Shown piece by piece: positions 18,328 to 27,542 of a stretch of 64,000 nucleotides of DNA. The position numbers and the translations under genes were made by a program. The DNA lies in the NCBI RefSeq assembly GCF_018390535.1, contig NZ_JAHBBW010000005.1:268100-332099 (forward strand), written 5' to 3'. Origin of the DNA: Bacteroides propionicigenes (GTDB lineage Bacteria; Bacteroidota; Bacteroidia; Bacteroidales; Bacteroidaceae). Each line of letters starts with the position of its first letter. Position 1 is the first letter of the stretch. The notes below the pieces were generated by a model. The model saw only the letters and a list, made by a program, of their open reading frames with translations, searched no databases and was not told the DNA's origin.

Positions 18328-21300
18328 ATGGATATAAGTAAATGGGCATTTAAGAACCGTAACCTTATCTATTTTCTGGTGACGGTGCTGCTTATCGGCG
18401 GAATTCTCTCCTGCTATCAGATGAGTAAACTGGAAGACCCGGAAATAAAAGTGAAACTTGCCATGGTGGTGACCACATATCCGGGAGCATCCGCACACCA
18501 AGTAGAATTGGAAGTGACGGATGTACTGGAAAAGAGCATCCGCAGTATGGGAAACATAGACAATGTGGAAAGCTACTCTTACAACGACCTTTCGCTGATA
18601 CAGATAGAACTGACCACTACTACCCAAGATGAAGAGGTAGAACAATGCTGGGATATGTTGCGCCGCAAGGTACACGACGCTTGCGCCCTGCTTCCCGACG
18701 GAGCGGGTACCCCTATCGTCAAAGATGATTTCGGCAATGTATATGGAATGTTCTATGCACTGACTGGTGACGGTCTGTCCGACCGTGAGCTGTCCGACTA
18801 TGCCGAACTCATCAAGCGGGAAATCAGTGACATGGAAGACGTAGACCGGGTGGAACTATACGGCAAGCGTCCTGAATGTATCAACATCTCCCTGCTGCAA
18901 GACCGTATGGCGAACCTCGGTGTGAAACCCGCCGAAGTTCTCGCTACCCTGAACGGACAGAACAAGACTACATACAGCGGTTATTACGACAACGGAGACA
19001 ACCGCATCCGCGTCACTGTCAGCGATAAATTCAAGACGGTAGAAGACATAGGCAATATGCTGATTCAGGGACATGACGACGACCAACTCCGTATGCGCGA
19101 CATTGCCCGTATAGAAAAAGGATACGAAGAACCTACCCGCAACGAACTGTTCTTCGACAGCGAACGGGCACAAGGCATTCTTGTCGCGGCCGCCAGCGGA
19201 TCGGATATTGTAAAAGTCGGCGCCGCCGTAGAGAAGAAACTGGCACAGTTGAAAGAAAACCGCCTGCCCGCCGGTGTAGAGTGCCACAAGGTGTTCTATC
19301 AGCCGGAGCGTGTAGGAGCTTCTTTGGGTACTTTCGTAATCAATCTGATTGAATCCGTCATTATCGTTGTAGTCATTCTGATGTTGGCTATGGGATTCAA
19401 GAGCGGAATCATTATTGGAATCAGTCTGGTTGTCACCGTATTCGGTTCTTTCCTGTTCCTGCAAACGGCGGGCGGAACCATGCAGCGCGTATCGCTGGCT
19501 GCCTTCGTGCTGGCAATGGGTATGCTGGTGGATAACGCCATTGTTATCGTGGACGGCATATTGGTAGACCTGAAAGCCGGGAAGAGCCGTATGGAAGCCA
19601 TGACCGCCATCGGCCGCCAGACAGCGATGCCTCTGCTGGGAGCTACCCTGATAGCCATCATCGCCTTTCTTCCCATCTTCATGTCACCGGACACAGCCGG
19701 AGTGTACACCCGCGACCTTTTCATTGTGCTGGCCGTCTCCCTGCTGCTAAGCTGGGTACTGGCATTGGTGCACGTACCCCTAATGGCCAATCGCAGACTC
19801 CACCCCACAGTAGAAGTCAGCACTACCGGAAAACGTGAATACAAAGGGCGCACCTATGCCTTGTTGCGCACCGCCCTATATTTCGGGCTGGCACACCGTT
19901 GGAGCTTTGTGCTGGCAATGGCGGCTCTGTTAGGACTTTCCATATTCGGTTACGGATATATGCGCCAGGGGTTCTTCCCGGATATGGTGTACGACCAGCT
20001 ATATATGGAATACAAGTTGCCCGAAGGCAATAACTCCACCCGTGTGGCAAAAGATTTAAGCGAAATAGAAGCCTATCTGAAAACACGTAAGGAGATTACC
20101 CACATCACTGCTTCCATAGGAGGCACACCGGGGCGTTACAATCTGGTGCGCAGTATCGCCAATCCGTCTCTATCTTACGGCGAACTGATTATTGACTTTA
20201 CTTCACCGGACGCCCTCGTAGATAATATGGATGAGATACAAAACTACCTGACACGGCATTATCCCGATGCCTACGTGAAACTGAAACGCTATAACCTGAT
20301 GTTCAAGAAATACCCCATCGAAGCACAATTCATGGGTCCTGATCCCGCCGTGCTGCATCAGTTGGCGGACAGTGTACGGAGCATTATGGAGAATACCCCG
20401 GAAGTATGCCTCATCACTACCGACTGGGAGCCGCAGATACCTGTACTTTCCATTGAATACGATCAGGCGGCAGCCCGGGCATTGGGCCTCAGCCGTAACG
20501 ACGTAAGTATGTCTCTCCTATCTGTGAATGGCGGCATACCTATCGGCTCTTTCTACGAGGGCATACACCGCGACAATATCTATCTGAAATGTCTGGACGA
20601 GCAAGGGCAACCGATAGAAGACTTGGGCAACACACAGGTATTCTCCGCCTTTCCCTCTCTGAACGGACTGCTGAATGAAGAAACCATGGTCAAGCTGAAA
20701 GCCGGTACCCTGAGCAAAGAAGAGTTGGTTGAAAGCCTCATGGGAAGTACTCCGCTGAAACAAATCAGCAAGAGCATAGATATCCGTTGGGAAGATCCCG
20801 TAGTACCACGCTACAACGGGCAGCGCAGCCAGCGTGTGCAATGCTCGCCCGCTCCCGGCATAGAAACGGAAAAAGCGCGGCAAACCATTGCACGAAAGAT
20901 AGAACAGATAGAATTACCCGACGGCTATACCCTGCATTGGCAAGGAGAGAAGAATGCAAGCGACCAGTCCATGAAATATTTGTTCAAGAACTTCCCGCTG
21001 GCTATCATACTGATGATTGCCATCCTCATTATGCTATTCAAGGATTACCGCAAACCGATCATCATCTTCTGCTGTCTCCCCATGATTCTTGTGGGAGTGG
21101 TGGCGGTGATGTTGCTTACGGGTAAAACGTTCAACTTCGTAGCAATTGTGGGCACATTGGGACTGATAGGTATGCTCATCAAGAACGGTATCGTGCTAAT
21201 GGATGAAATCACTCTCCAACTTAATCAGGGAGTAGAACCGATTACAGCATTGGTGGACAGTGCCCAAAGCCGTCTCCGCCCTGTGACAATGGCGGCGCTG

Positions 21301-21456
21301 ACTACCATTTTAGGCATGATACCGCTGCTGCCCGATGCCATGTTCGGTTCGCTGGCGGCCTCCATTATGGGCGGCCTTACATTCGGAACGCTGATAACGC
21401 TCCTCTTCATCCCCATCCTGTACGCATTATTCTTTCATATAAAAAACGAACAATGA
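18328..21456 (+). CDS. RND-family efflux transporter
   Basis: Inner-membrane proton-driven efflux pump of 1042 residues, the usual length for a hydrophobe/amphiphile RND protein. Twelve membrane segments are arranged as TM1 (about 13-30), a large periplasmic loop, TM2-6 (about 330-480), TM7 (about 525), a second periplasmic loop, and TM8-12 (about 850-1035). The TM4 relay is visible as LAMGMLVDNAIVIVDG. Residues after TM1 read KLEDPEIKVKLAMVVTTYPG, common in the Bacteroidetes/MdtB-like branch. Its stop overlaps the start of the TolC-like gene by 4 bp (ATGA), so synthesis of pump and channel is coupled. Substrate unknown. Confidence 0.94.
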   Translation: MDISKWAFKNRNLIYFLVTVLLIGGILSCYQMSKLEDPEIKVKLAMVVTTYPGASAHQVELEVTDVLEKSIRSMGNIDNVESYSYNDLSLIQIELTTTTQDEEVEQCWDMLRRKVHDACALLPDGAGTPIVKDDFGNVYGMFYALTGDGLSDRELSDYAELIKREISDMEDVDRVELYGKRPECINISLLQDRMANLGVKPAEVLATLNGQNKTTYSGYYDNGDNRIRVTVSDKFKTVEDIGNMLIQGHDDDQLRMRDIARIEKGYEEPTRNELFFDSERAQGILVAAASGSDIVKVGAAVEKKLAQLKENRLPAGVECHKVFYQPERVGASLGTFVINLIESVIIVVVILMLAMGFKSGIIIGISLVVTVFGSFLFLQTAGGTMQRVSLAAFVLAMGMLVDNAIVIVDGILVDLKAGKSRMEAMTAIGRQTAMPLLGATLIAIIAFLPIFMSPDTAGVYTRDLFIVLAVSLLLSWVLALVHVPLMANRRLHPTVEVSTTGKREYKGRTYALLRTALYFGLAHRWSFVLAMAALLGLSIFGYGYMRQGFFPDMVYDQLYMEYKLPEGNNSTRVAKDLSEIEAYLKTRKEITHITASIGGTPGRYNLVRSIANPSLSYGELIIDFTSPDALVDNMDEIQNYLTRHYPDAYVKLKRYNLMFKKYPIEAQFMGPDPAVLHQLADSVRSIMENTPEVCLITTDWEPQIPVLSIEYDQAAARALGLSRNDVSMSLLSVNGGIPIGSFYEGIHRDNIYLKCLDEQGQPIEDLGNTQVFSAFPSLNGLLNEETMVKLKAGTLSKEELVESLMGSTPLKQISKSIDIRWEDPVVPRYNGQRSQRVQCSPAPGIETEKARQTIARKIEQIELPDGYTLHWQGEKNASDQSMKYLFKNFPLAIILMIAILIMLFKDYRKPIIIFCCLPMILVGVVAVMLLTGKTFNFVAIVGTLGLIGMLIKNGIVLMDEITLQLNQGVEPITALVDSAQSRLRPVTMAALTTILGMIPLLPDAMFGSLAASIMGGLTFGTLITLLFIPILYALFFHIKNEQ

Positions 21457-22814
21457 TGAAAAAGAAAATAATCATCCTCACCGCTCTGCTATTCTCAGCC
21501 GGTATCTCCGCACAGGAGACACTGACTTTGGAACAATGCAGGGAAATGGCACTGAAATACAACAAGGAGATGGCAGCTTCCGCCAAGCAAACGGAAAGCG
21601 CACACTACACCGCAAAGAGTTACAAAGGCAATTTCTTCCCCAACTTTACCCTCAGCGGAACGGGTATTTACAGTACGGCGGACGGCAGTTTCGGCATAGC
21701 CGGCGGCAATCTGCCCACTTTTCTACCCGATGCCGCAGGACAATTTCTGCCCAACAACGGTTTCGCCTATTTCCCCGGAGTAGACTTAAACTATAAGATA
21801 GGCATGGTATATATGGGCGGTGTACAAGTAGAACAGCCGCTGTATATGGGCGGCAAAATTCGTGCTGCCTACAAAATGTCTTTATTGGGCAAAGAAATGG
21901 CGCAGATGAATGAAACGCTGACAGCCTCGGAGGTTATTGTGAAAACAGACCAAGCCTATGCACAAGTCATCAAAGCCAAAGAGATGAAGAAAGTGGCCGA
22001 GAAATACAACGCTGTGCTTATAGAATTGATGAAGAATGTTGAGAGCGCCCATAAGCATGGCCTGAAGCCCCGGAACGATGTACTGAAAGTGCAGGTAAAA
22101 CTGAATGAGAGCGCACTCAATATCCGCAAGGCCGACAATGCGCTCCGTCTGGCAACCATGAATCTCTGTCATTGCATCGGCAAGCCTTTGGGCACGGATA
22201 TACGGACTTCCGACAATTTTCCCGAAGTGGGACGAGACATCCAACTGCAAATATCGGATATCTCCGCCCGCCCCGAATATGCCATACTGAATCAGCAAGT
22301 AGCCATTGCCAAACAACAGGTTAAGTTAAACCGCAGCGAATTACTGCCCCAAATCGGTGTAAAAGGTTCATACGACTATATTCATGGTCTGGAAGTGAAC
22401 AATCAGGATTTGTTTGATAAGGGCAGTTTCTCCGTCCTCCTGAATGTAAGCATCCCTCTTTTCCATTTCGGTGAACGTACCGGCAAAGTACGTGCTGCCA
22501 AAGCCAAATTGGAGCAAACCCGTCTTGAACAGGAGAATATGAACGAACAGATGTTACTGGAACTTACACAAGCCGCCAACAACCTCGATGAAGCCCGACT
22601 GGAAAGTTCCATCGCCGAACGTTCCCTGCAACAGGCAGAAGAGAACATGAGGGTGAGCCGCAGCCAATATGACGTGGGACTGGAGACACTGTCCGACCAT
22701 CTGGAAGCACAAGCCATGTGGCAGCAAGCGTACGAAACCAAAGTGGATACACATTTCCGGCTGTACTTGAACTATGTCGCTTATTTAAAGGCAACGGGGA
22801 CGCTGCTGAAATAG
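21453..22814 (+). CDS. TolC-family outer-membrane channel of the RND system
   Basis: Outer-membrane factor of 453 residues, last gene of the MFP-RND-TolC operon. The signal peptide ends near GISAQ, followed by ETLTLEQCREMALKYN, the standard entrance of TolC-like mature proteins. Two helical repeats with coiled-coil character (about 25-230 and 255-450) carry beta-strand insertions that would build the trimeric barrel. The start is ATG 21453, overlapping the RND stop; a second ATG follows immediately and could be used equally. It is not closely similar to the TolC-type protein at 14787-16046, so each exporter appears to have its own channel. Confidence 0.92.
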   Translation: MMKKKIIILTALLFSAGISAQETLTLEQCREMALKYNKEMAASAKQTESAHYTAKSYKGNFFPNFTLSGTGIYSTADGSFGIAGGNLPTFLPDAAGQFLPNNGFAYFPGVDLNYKIGMVYMGGVQVEQPLYMGGKIRAAYKMSLLGKEMAQMNETLTASEVIVKTDQAYAQVIKAKEMKKVAEKYNAVLIELMKNVESAHKHGLKPRNDVLKVQVKLNESALNIRKADNALRLATMNLCHCIGKPLGTDIRTSDNFPEVGRDIQLQISDISARPEYAILNQQVAIAKQQVKLNRSELLPQIGVKGSYDYIHGLEVNNQDLFDKGSFSVLLNVSIPLFHFGERTGKVRAAKAKLEQTRLEQENMNEQMLLELTQAANNLDEARLESSIAERSLQQAEENMRVSRSQYDVGLETLSDHLEAQAMWQQAYETKVDTHFRLYLNYVAYLKATGTLLK

Positions 22815-22857
22815 CGATTATATAAAAACAAGAGACCAAAATACACCAGATGATTTC

Positions 22858-22926
22858 TTTCAGGCACGGATTACACGGATTTACTTTATCTTTTTTCCGT
22901 GAAATCCGTGTAATCCGTGCCTGAAA
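22858..22926. repeat. Palindromic repeat element, likely also a bidirectional terminator
   Basis: Perfect 25-bp inverted arms (22858-22882 and 22902-22926) contain CAGGCACGGATTACACGG and close a 19-nt loop. It sits between the convergent TolC-like and carB genes. A shorter relative with arms TTTCAGGCACG/CGTGCCTGAAA lies at 39826-39884, which shows it is a repeat family and not only a terminator. Confidence 0.75.
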
Positions 22927-22942
22927 AGAAACAAATGGACTT

Positions 22943-25900
22943 TTATTTATACTCCTCCCAAGACTTGATAGCCAAATCATCCGGTGTCATCGTACAGAAC
23001 GCATTGATAAAGGCGCTTGCCAAACGCGCGTTCGTAATCAGCGGAATATTAAGGTCGATAGCGGCACGACGTATCTTGTAGCCGTTGTCCAACTCGCCCG
23101 CGGTGAGGTTCTTCGGGATATTCACCACCATATCAATTTCTTTCTTGTGCAGCATATCAAGTGCCTGCGGCTGCATATCGGGTTCGCTCGGCCAATAGAC
23201 GCGGGTATTCTCCACGCCATTCTCCGTAAGGAACTTGCTTGAACCACCGGTGGCAAACAGTTTATATCCTTTCTTCTGAAGCATACGGGCTGCGGAAAGC
23301 ATATCCACTTTCTGTTTCGGAGTACCGGTAGAGAGCAGGATATTCTTTTGCGGAATACGATAACCGACAGAGAGCATCGCCTTGAGAATGGCACAGGAAG
23401 TGTCACTGCCTATACACCCCACTTCGCCCGTAGACGCCATATCCACACCCAGTACAGGGTCTGCCTTTTGCAGGCGGTTAAAGGAGAACTGAGAGGCCTT
23501 GATTCCTACATAATCGAGGTCGAAAAGGTTCTTGTCCGGTTTTTGTACAGGAATGCCGAGCATCACTTTCGTAGCCAGTTCGATAAAGTTGATTTTAAGC
23601 ACCTTGCTTACGAACGGGAACGAACGGCTGGCACGCAGGTTACATTCAATCACCTTGATGTCGTTGTCCTTGGCAAGATACTGGATATTGAACGGGCCGG
23701 AGATGTTCAGTTCGCGGGCAATCTCCCGACTGATACGCTTGATGCGACGTACTGTCTCCACATAAAGTTTCTGCGGCGGGAACTGGATAGTGGCATCGCC
23801 GGAATGTACACCGGCAAACTCTATATGCTCGCTGATAGCGTATGCTATGATTTCCCCATTCTGCGCTACGGCATCCATTTCCACTTCCTTGGCATGTTCT
23901 ATAAACTGGCTCACGACTACCGGATGCTTCTTCGATACGTTTGCTGCCAACTGCAAGAAGCGTTCCAGTTCTTCCTGATTGGAGCAAACGTTCATTGCCG
24001 CACCGGATAGCACGTAACTGGGACGAACCAATACCGGAAATCCTACTTTATCGACAAAAGCGTTGATGTCTTCCAGTGAAGTAAGCGCCCGCCATTCGGG
24101 TTGGTCTACACCGATACGGTCCAGCATGGCGGAGAACTTGTCCCGGTCTTCGGCGTTGTCAATGCTCTTGGCGCTTGTGCCGAGGATGGGCACATTCTGC
24201 GCATCGAGACGCATGGCAAGGTTGTTCGGTATCTGGCCGCCCGTAGAAACGATTACGCCATGCGGATTCTCCAGTTCGAGGATGTCCATGACACGCTCGA
24301 AGGTGAGTTCGTCAAAATAGAGGCGGTCGCACATATCGTAGTCCGTGGATACAGTTTCGGGGTTGTAATTAATCATCACGCTGCGGTAGCCCTCCTTGCG
24401 GATAGTGTTCAACGCCTGCACACCGCACCAGTCAAACTCTACCGAGGAGCCGATGCGGTACGCGCCCGAACCGAGCACAACGATAGACTTACGGTCGCCC
24501 AGGTAATGCACATCATTGGCAATGCCGCTATACGTCAAGTACAGGTAGTTGGTCCGGGCGGGATATTCGGCGGCAAGGGTATCTATTTGTTTCACTACGG
24601 GCAGGATGCCCATGCTCTTGCGGAGAGCGCGTATGGCAAGAATACCTTCTTCACTGTCCATGTACTTTTCCAAGCCAAAGGCACGGGCTATCTGGAAATC
24701 GGAGAAGCCCTGAACTTTTGCTTTCCGCAGTAGTTCTTGTGCTGCTATGTCATTCCGAACGAAGTGAAGAAACTGCTCCTTTGAACGTGCAAGGGGAAGA
24801 GATTCTTCGCTGCGCTCTGAATGACAGGAGGCTGTTGAATGACAGGCGGCTTCCGAATACTCATGCAGTTCCTTGCTGGTATTCATTATATTCATCAGTT
24901 TCTCCAAGAACCAGCGGTCTATCTTTGTCAGTTCATGTACTTGGTCTACGGTATATCCGGCACGAAAAGCTTTGGAGATGACGAAGATACGCTTGTCCGT
25001 AGGCTCACGGAGCGCTTTATCAATATCGGAGATAACGAGTTCCTTGTTCTCCACAAAACCATGCATTCCCTGTCCTATCATGCGCAGTCCCTTCTGAATG
25101 GCTTCTTCAAAAGTGCGTCCGATAGCCATGACCTCGCCGACAGACTTCATGCTTGAACCCAGTTCCTTATCTACGCCATGAAACTTGCCCAAATCCCAAC
25201 GGGGAATCTTACAAACCACATAGTCCAGCGCCGGCTCGAAGAATGCGCTGGTAGTCTTGGTTACGGAATTCTTCAGGTCGAAAAGCCCGTAACCCAATCC
25301 GAGTTTGGCAGCCACGAAAGCAAGCGGATAACCCGTTGCTTTAGAGGCAAGTGCAGACGAACGGCTCAAGCGAGCATTTACCTCTATTACGCGGTAATCT
25401 TCGCTTTCCGGGTCGTAGGCATACTGCACATTGCACTCGCCTACAATACCGATATGGCGGATGATGCGGATAGCCAGTTCACGCAGTTTGTGATAATCCG
25501 TATTGCTTAATGTCTGCGACGGGGCAATCACGATAGACTCCCCTGTATGGATACCCAGCGGGTCGAAGTTCTCCATGTTGCAGACTGTTATACAGTTGTC
25601 GAAACGGTCACGCACCACCTCATACTCCACTTCTTTCCAGCCGCGCAAAGACTTCTCCACCAATACTTGCGGGGAGAAGGAAAAGGCTTTTTCCACCAGC
25701 ACATTCAGCTCTTCCTCATTGTCGCAGAAGCCCGACCCCAGTCCGCCCAGCGCATAGGCTGCACGCACTATCACCGGATAGCCCAGTTCCGCAGCGGCAC
25801 GACGGGCATCTTCGGCATTCTCCACAGCTTCGCTTTGTATGGTCTTTACATCGATTTCATCCAGTTTCCGGACGAATATCTCACGGTCTTCCGTATCTAT

Positions 25901-26266
25901 GATAGCTTGCACGGGAGTACCGAGCACCTTTACGCCGTATTGCTCAAAAATGCCCTTTTTGTAAAGCTCCACACCGCAGTTCAGCGCTGTCTGTCCGCCA
26001 AAAGCAAGCATAACGCCGTCGGGGCGTTCTTTCTCAATAACCTTCTCCACAAAGTAAGGGGTAACGGGCAGGAAGTAAATCTGGTCTGCCACACCTTCCG
26101 AAGTCTGCACCGTAGCAATGTTCGGGTTGATAAGGACGGTATGGATACCTTCTTCTTTCAATGCCTTGAGCGCCTGCGAACCGGAATAGTCAAACTCTCC
26201 CGCCTCACCGATTTTCAGTGCGCCGGAGCCAAGCAACAGGACTTTCTTTATATTATTTTCTTTCAT
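22943..26266 (-). CDS. carB: Carbamoyl-phosphate synthase large subunit, with an in-frame repeat insertion
   Basis: Makes carbamoyl phosphate for pyrimidines and arginine from bicarbonate, ATP and ammonia delivered by CarA. At 1107 residues it is about 30 longer than usual. Two ATP-grasp halves are visible (LLLGSGALKIGEAGEFDYSG near the N-terminus; VVLGSGAYRIGSSVEFDWCG near residue 600), separated by the oligomerisation domain and followed by a C-terminal MGS-like allosteric domain (about 955-1100). Around residues 475-508 lies CHSERSEES...FVRND, encoded by an intergenic-type palindromic element (24748-24826) placed in frame between HEYS and LLRKAKVQGF. The gene follows carA after 116 bp containing a three-unit 22-bp array. 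It is the last gene of the glmS-purF-carA-carB run. Confidence 0.95.
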   Translation of the reverse strand: MKENNIKKVLLLGSGALKIGEAGEFDYSGSQALKALKEEGIHTVLINPNIATVQTSEGVADQIYFLPVTPYFVEKVIEKERPDGVMLAFGGQTALNCGVELYKKGIFEQYGVKVLGTPVQAIIDTEDREIFVRKLDEIDVKTIQSEAVENAEDARRAAAELGYPVIVRAAYALGGLGSGFCDNEEELNVLVEKAFSFSPQVLVEKSLRGWKEVEYEVVRDRFDNCITVCNMENFDPLGIHTGESIVIAPSQTLSNTDYHKLRELAIRIIRHIGIVGECNVQYAYDPESEDYRVIEVNARLSRSSALASKATGYPLAFVAAKLGLGYGLFDLKNSVTKTTSAFFEPALDYVVCKIPRWDLGKFHGVDKELGSSMKSVGEVMAIGRTFEEAIQKGLRMIGQGMHGFVENKELVISDIDKALREPTDKRIFVISKAFRAGYTVDQVHELTKIDRWFLEKLMNIMNTSKELHEYSEAACHSTASCHSERSEESLPLARSKEQFLHFVRNDIAAQELLRKAKVQGFSDFQIARAFGLEKYMDSEEGILAIRALRKSMGILPVVKQIDTLAAEYPARTNYLYLTYSGIANDVHYLGDRKSIVVLGSGAYRIGSSVEFDWCGVQALNTIRKEGYRSVMINYNPETVSTDYDMCDRLYFDELTFERVMDILELENPHGVIVSTGGQIPNNLAMRLDAQNVPILGTSAKSIDNAEDRDKFSAMLDRIGVDQPEWRALTSLEDINAFVDKVGFPVLVRPSYVLSGAAMNVCSNQEELERFLQLAANVSKKHPVVVSQFIEHAKEVEMDAVAQNGEIIAYAISEHIEFAGVHSGDATIQFPPQKLYVETVRRIKRISREIARELNISGPFNIQYLAKDNDIKVIECNLRASRSFPFVSKVLKINFIELATKVMLGIPVQKPDKNLFDLDYVGIKASQFSFNRLQKADPVLGVDMASTGEVGCIGSDTSCAILKAMLSVGYRIPQKNILLSTGTPKQKVDMLSAARMLQKKGYKLFATGGSSKFLTENGVENTRVYWPSEPDMQPQALDMLHKKEIDMVVNIPKNLTAGELDNGYKIRRAAIDLNIPLITNARLASAFINAFCTMTPDDLAIKSWEEYK
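24748..24826. repeat. Palindromic repeat element inserted in carB
   Basis: Left end TGTCATTCCGAACGAAGTGA and right end GATTCTTCGCTGCGCTCTGA (then ATGACA) form imperfect inverted termini, closely related to the palindrome at 37924-38009. A short piece of the tail (GAATGACAGG) recurs at about 24837-24846. The element is in frame with carB and adds no stop. Confidence 0.75.
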
Positions 26267-26319
26267 TTGTCTAAATTTGATTATACCAACAATCTGTTTT
26301 CAGCGGCATCCTAATCTTT

Positions 26320-26379
26320 TTTGATGTACATCAAACGAAGTTTTGACGTATATCAAACAAAATTTTGATGCCTGTCAAA
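26320..26379. repeat. Three palindromes at 22-bp spacing between carA and carB
   Basis: TTTGATGTACATCAAA (26320-26335, perfect palindrome), TTTGACGTATATCAAA (26342-26357) and TTTGATGCCTGTCAAA (26364-26379) start exactly 22 bp apart. The array begins 3 bp after the carA stop. The same type occurs at 9879-9916. Confidence 0.85.
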
Positions 26380-26382
26380 CCA

Positions 26383-27540
26383 TTATAACAACTTCACGAA
26401 CTCATCGAACAGGAACTCCGTATCCGTCGGCCCGCTGGCAGCTTCGGGATGAAACTGTGCGGAGAACCAGGGATTGCGCTTATGGCGGATACCCTCGTTG
26501 GAGCCGTCATTCATATTGATGAAAAGCGGTTCCCAATCTTCTCCCAGCGTATTGTTGTCCACTGCATAGCCATGATTCTGCGAGGTGATGAAGCAACGCT
26601 CCGTACCCACCATGCGTACCGGCTGATTATGGCTGCGATGTCCGTATTTCAGCTTATATATCTTGGCTCCTCCGGCTTTGGAAAGTAACTGATTGCCCAT
26701 ACAGATGCCGAAGATAGGCAGCTTTTCGTTCTTCATCGCCTTGCGGATATTCTGAACGGCGGCATCACAGGTATCGGGGTCGCCGGGCCCGTTGGAGATG
26801 AACAGACCGTCAAATTCCAGTCCGTTGAAATCGTAATTCCAAGGAACGCGAATGACTTCCACATCCCGCTTCAGCAGGCAACGGATGATGTTGGTCTTGA
26901 CACCGCAGTCCACAAGGACAACCTTCTTTAATGAAGAATGAGGAATGAGGAATGAAGAATGGGCTGCGCTACGGGTGGAAGTGCCGTCGGGCAGGTAATG
27001 GATGATTTCCTTGCAGCTCACGCGGTCCACGTAGTTCACACCCTCATACACCGCTGCCGGCAATTCTTCATCCTTCCGCCCCAATTCTTCATTCTTAATT
27101 CTTAATTCTTCATTAAACTCTATTCTCCCCATCATCACTCCATGCTCGCGCAGTACTTTAGTCAATTCGCGGGTATCGATACCCGTAATGCCCGGCACTT
27201 GCTCACGCTTCAGCCAGTCGCCGAGACTTTCCACGGCATTCCAATGGCTGTAGTTTTCGGAATAATCACTTACGATAACGGCTTCGGCATGGATGTGTTC
27301 ACTCTCCATGAATGTAGCCAGCCCGTTTGGCTCGATGGTGAAAGGCGGCACACCATAGTTGCCCACCAACGGATAAGTGAGCGTCATCAACTGTCCGGCA
27401 TACGAAGGGTCGGTCAGGCTTTCGGGATAACCCGACATGGCTGTGTTGAAGACCACCTCCCCCGCTACCGGCTTTTCATAGCCAAACGACTTGCCGCAGA
27501 AGCGGCTCCCGTCGTCAAGGATTAAAGTTACATTTCTCAT
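26383..27540 (-). CDS. carA: Carbamoyl-phosphate synthase small subunit (glutamine amidotransferase)
   Basis: Hydrolyses glutamine and passes ammonia to CarB. It has 385 residues: an N-terminal CPSase domain (VFNTAMSGYPESLTDPSYAGQ) and a C-terminal class I glutamine amidotransferase with nucleophile Cys in FGICMGNQLL and the catalytic His/Glu in QFHPEA. The linker between the domains (about residues 141-203) contains NEELRIKNEEL and HSSFLIPHSSL. These peptides come from copies of the AATGAAGAAT/ATTCTTCATT repeat family (26929-26960 and 27083-27116) lying in frame in the gene. The start is 2 bp after the purF stop, so the two are in one transcript. The stop is followed immediately by a 22-bp array. 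Confidence 0.95.
   Translation of the reverse strand: MRNVTLILDDGSRFCGKSFGYEKPVAGEVVFNTAMSGYPESLTDPSYAGQLMTLTYPLVGNYGVPPFTIEPNGLATFMESEHIHAEAVIVSDYSENYSHWNAVESLGDWLKREQVPGITGIDTRELTKVLREHGVMMGRIEFNEELRIKNEELGRKDEELPAAVYEGVNYVDRVSCKEIIHYLPDGTSTRSAAHSSFLIPHSSLKKVVLVDCGVKTNIIRCLLKRDVEVIRVPWNYDFNGLEFDGLFISNGPGDPDTCDAAVQNIRKAMKNEKLPIFGICMGNQLLSKAGGAKIYKLKYGHRSHNQPVRMVGTERCFITSQNHGYAVDNNTLGEDWEPLFINMNDGSNEGIRHKRNPWFSAQFHPEAASGPTDTEFLFDEFVKLL
26929..27116. repeat. Paired ATTCTTCATT-type repeats inside carA
   Basis: Two low-complexity copies, AATGAAGAATGAGGAATGAG... (26929-26960) and ATTCTTCATTCTTAATTC... (27083-27116), lie in inverted orientation within the carA linker. The same family forms an inverted repeat at the end of dapF (42627-42701). 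Confidence 0.6.
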
Positions 27541-27542
27541 AT

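Noticed and set aside
24718..24981. Small rightward ORF inside carB containing CHSERSEE
   Set aside because: It is the reverse reading of the palindromic repeat in carB; similar peptides arise wherever this repeat occurs.
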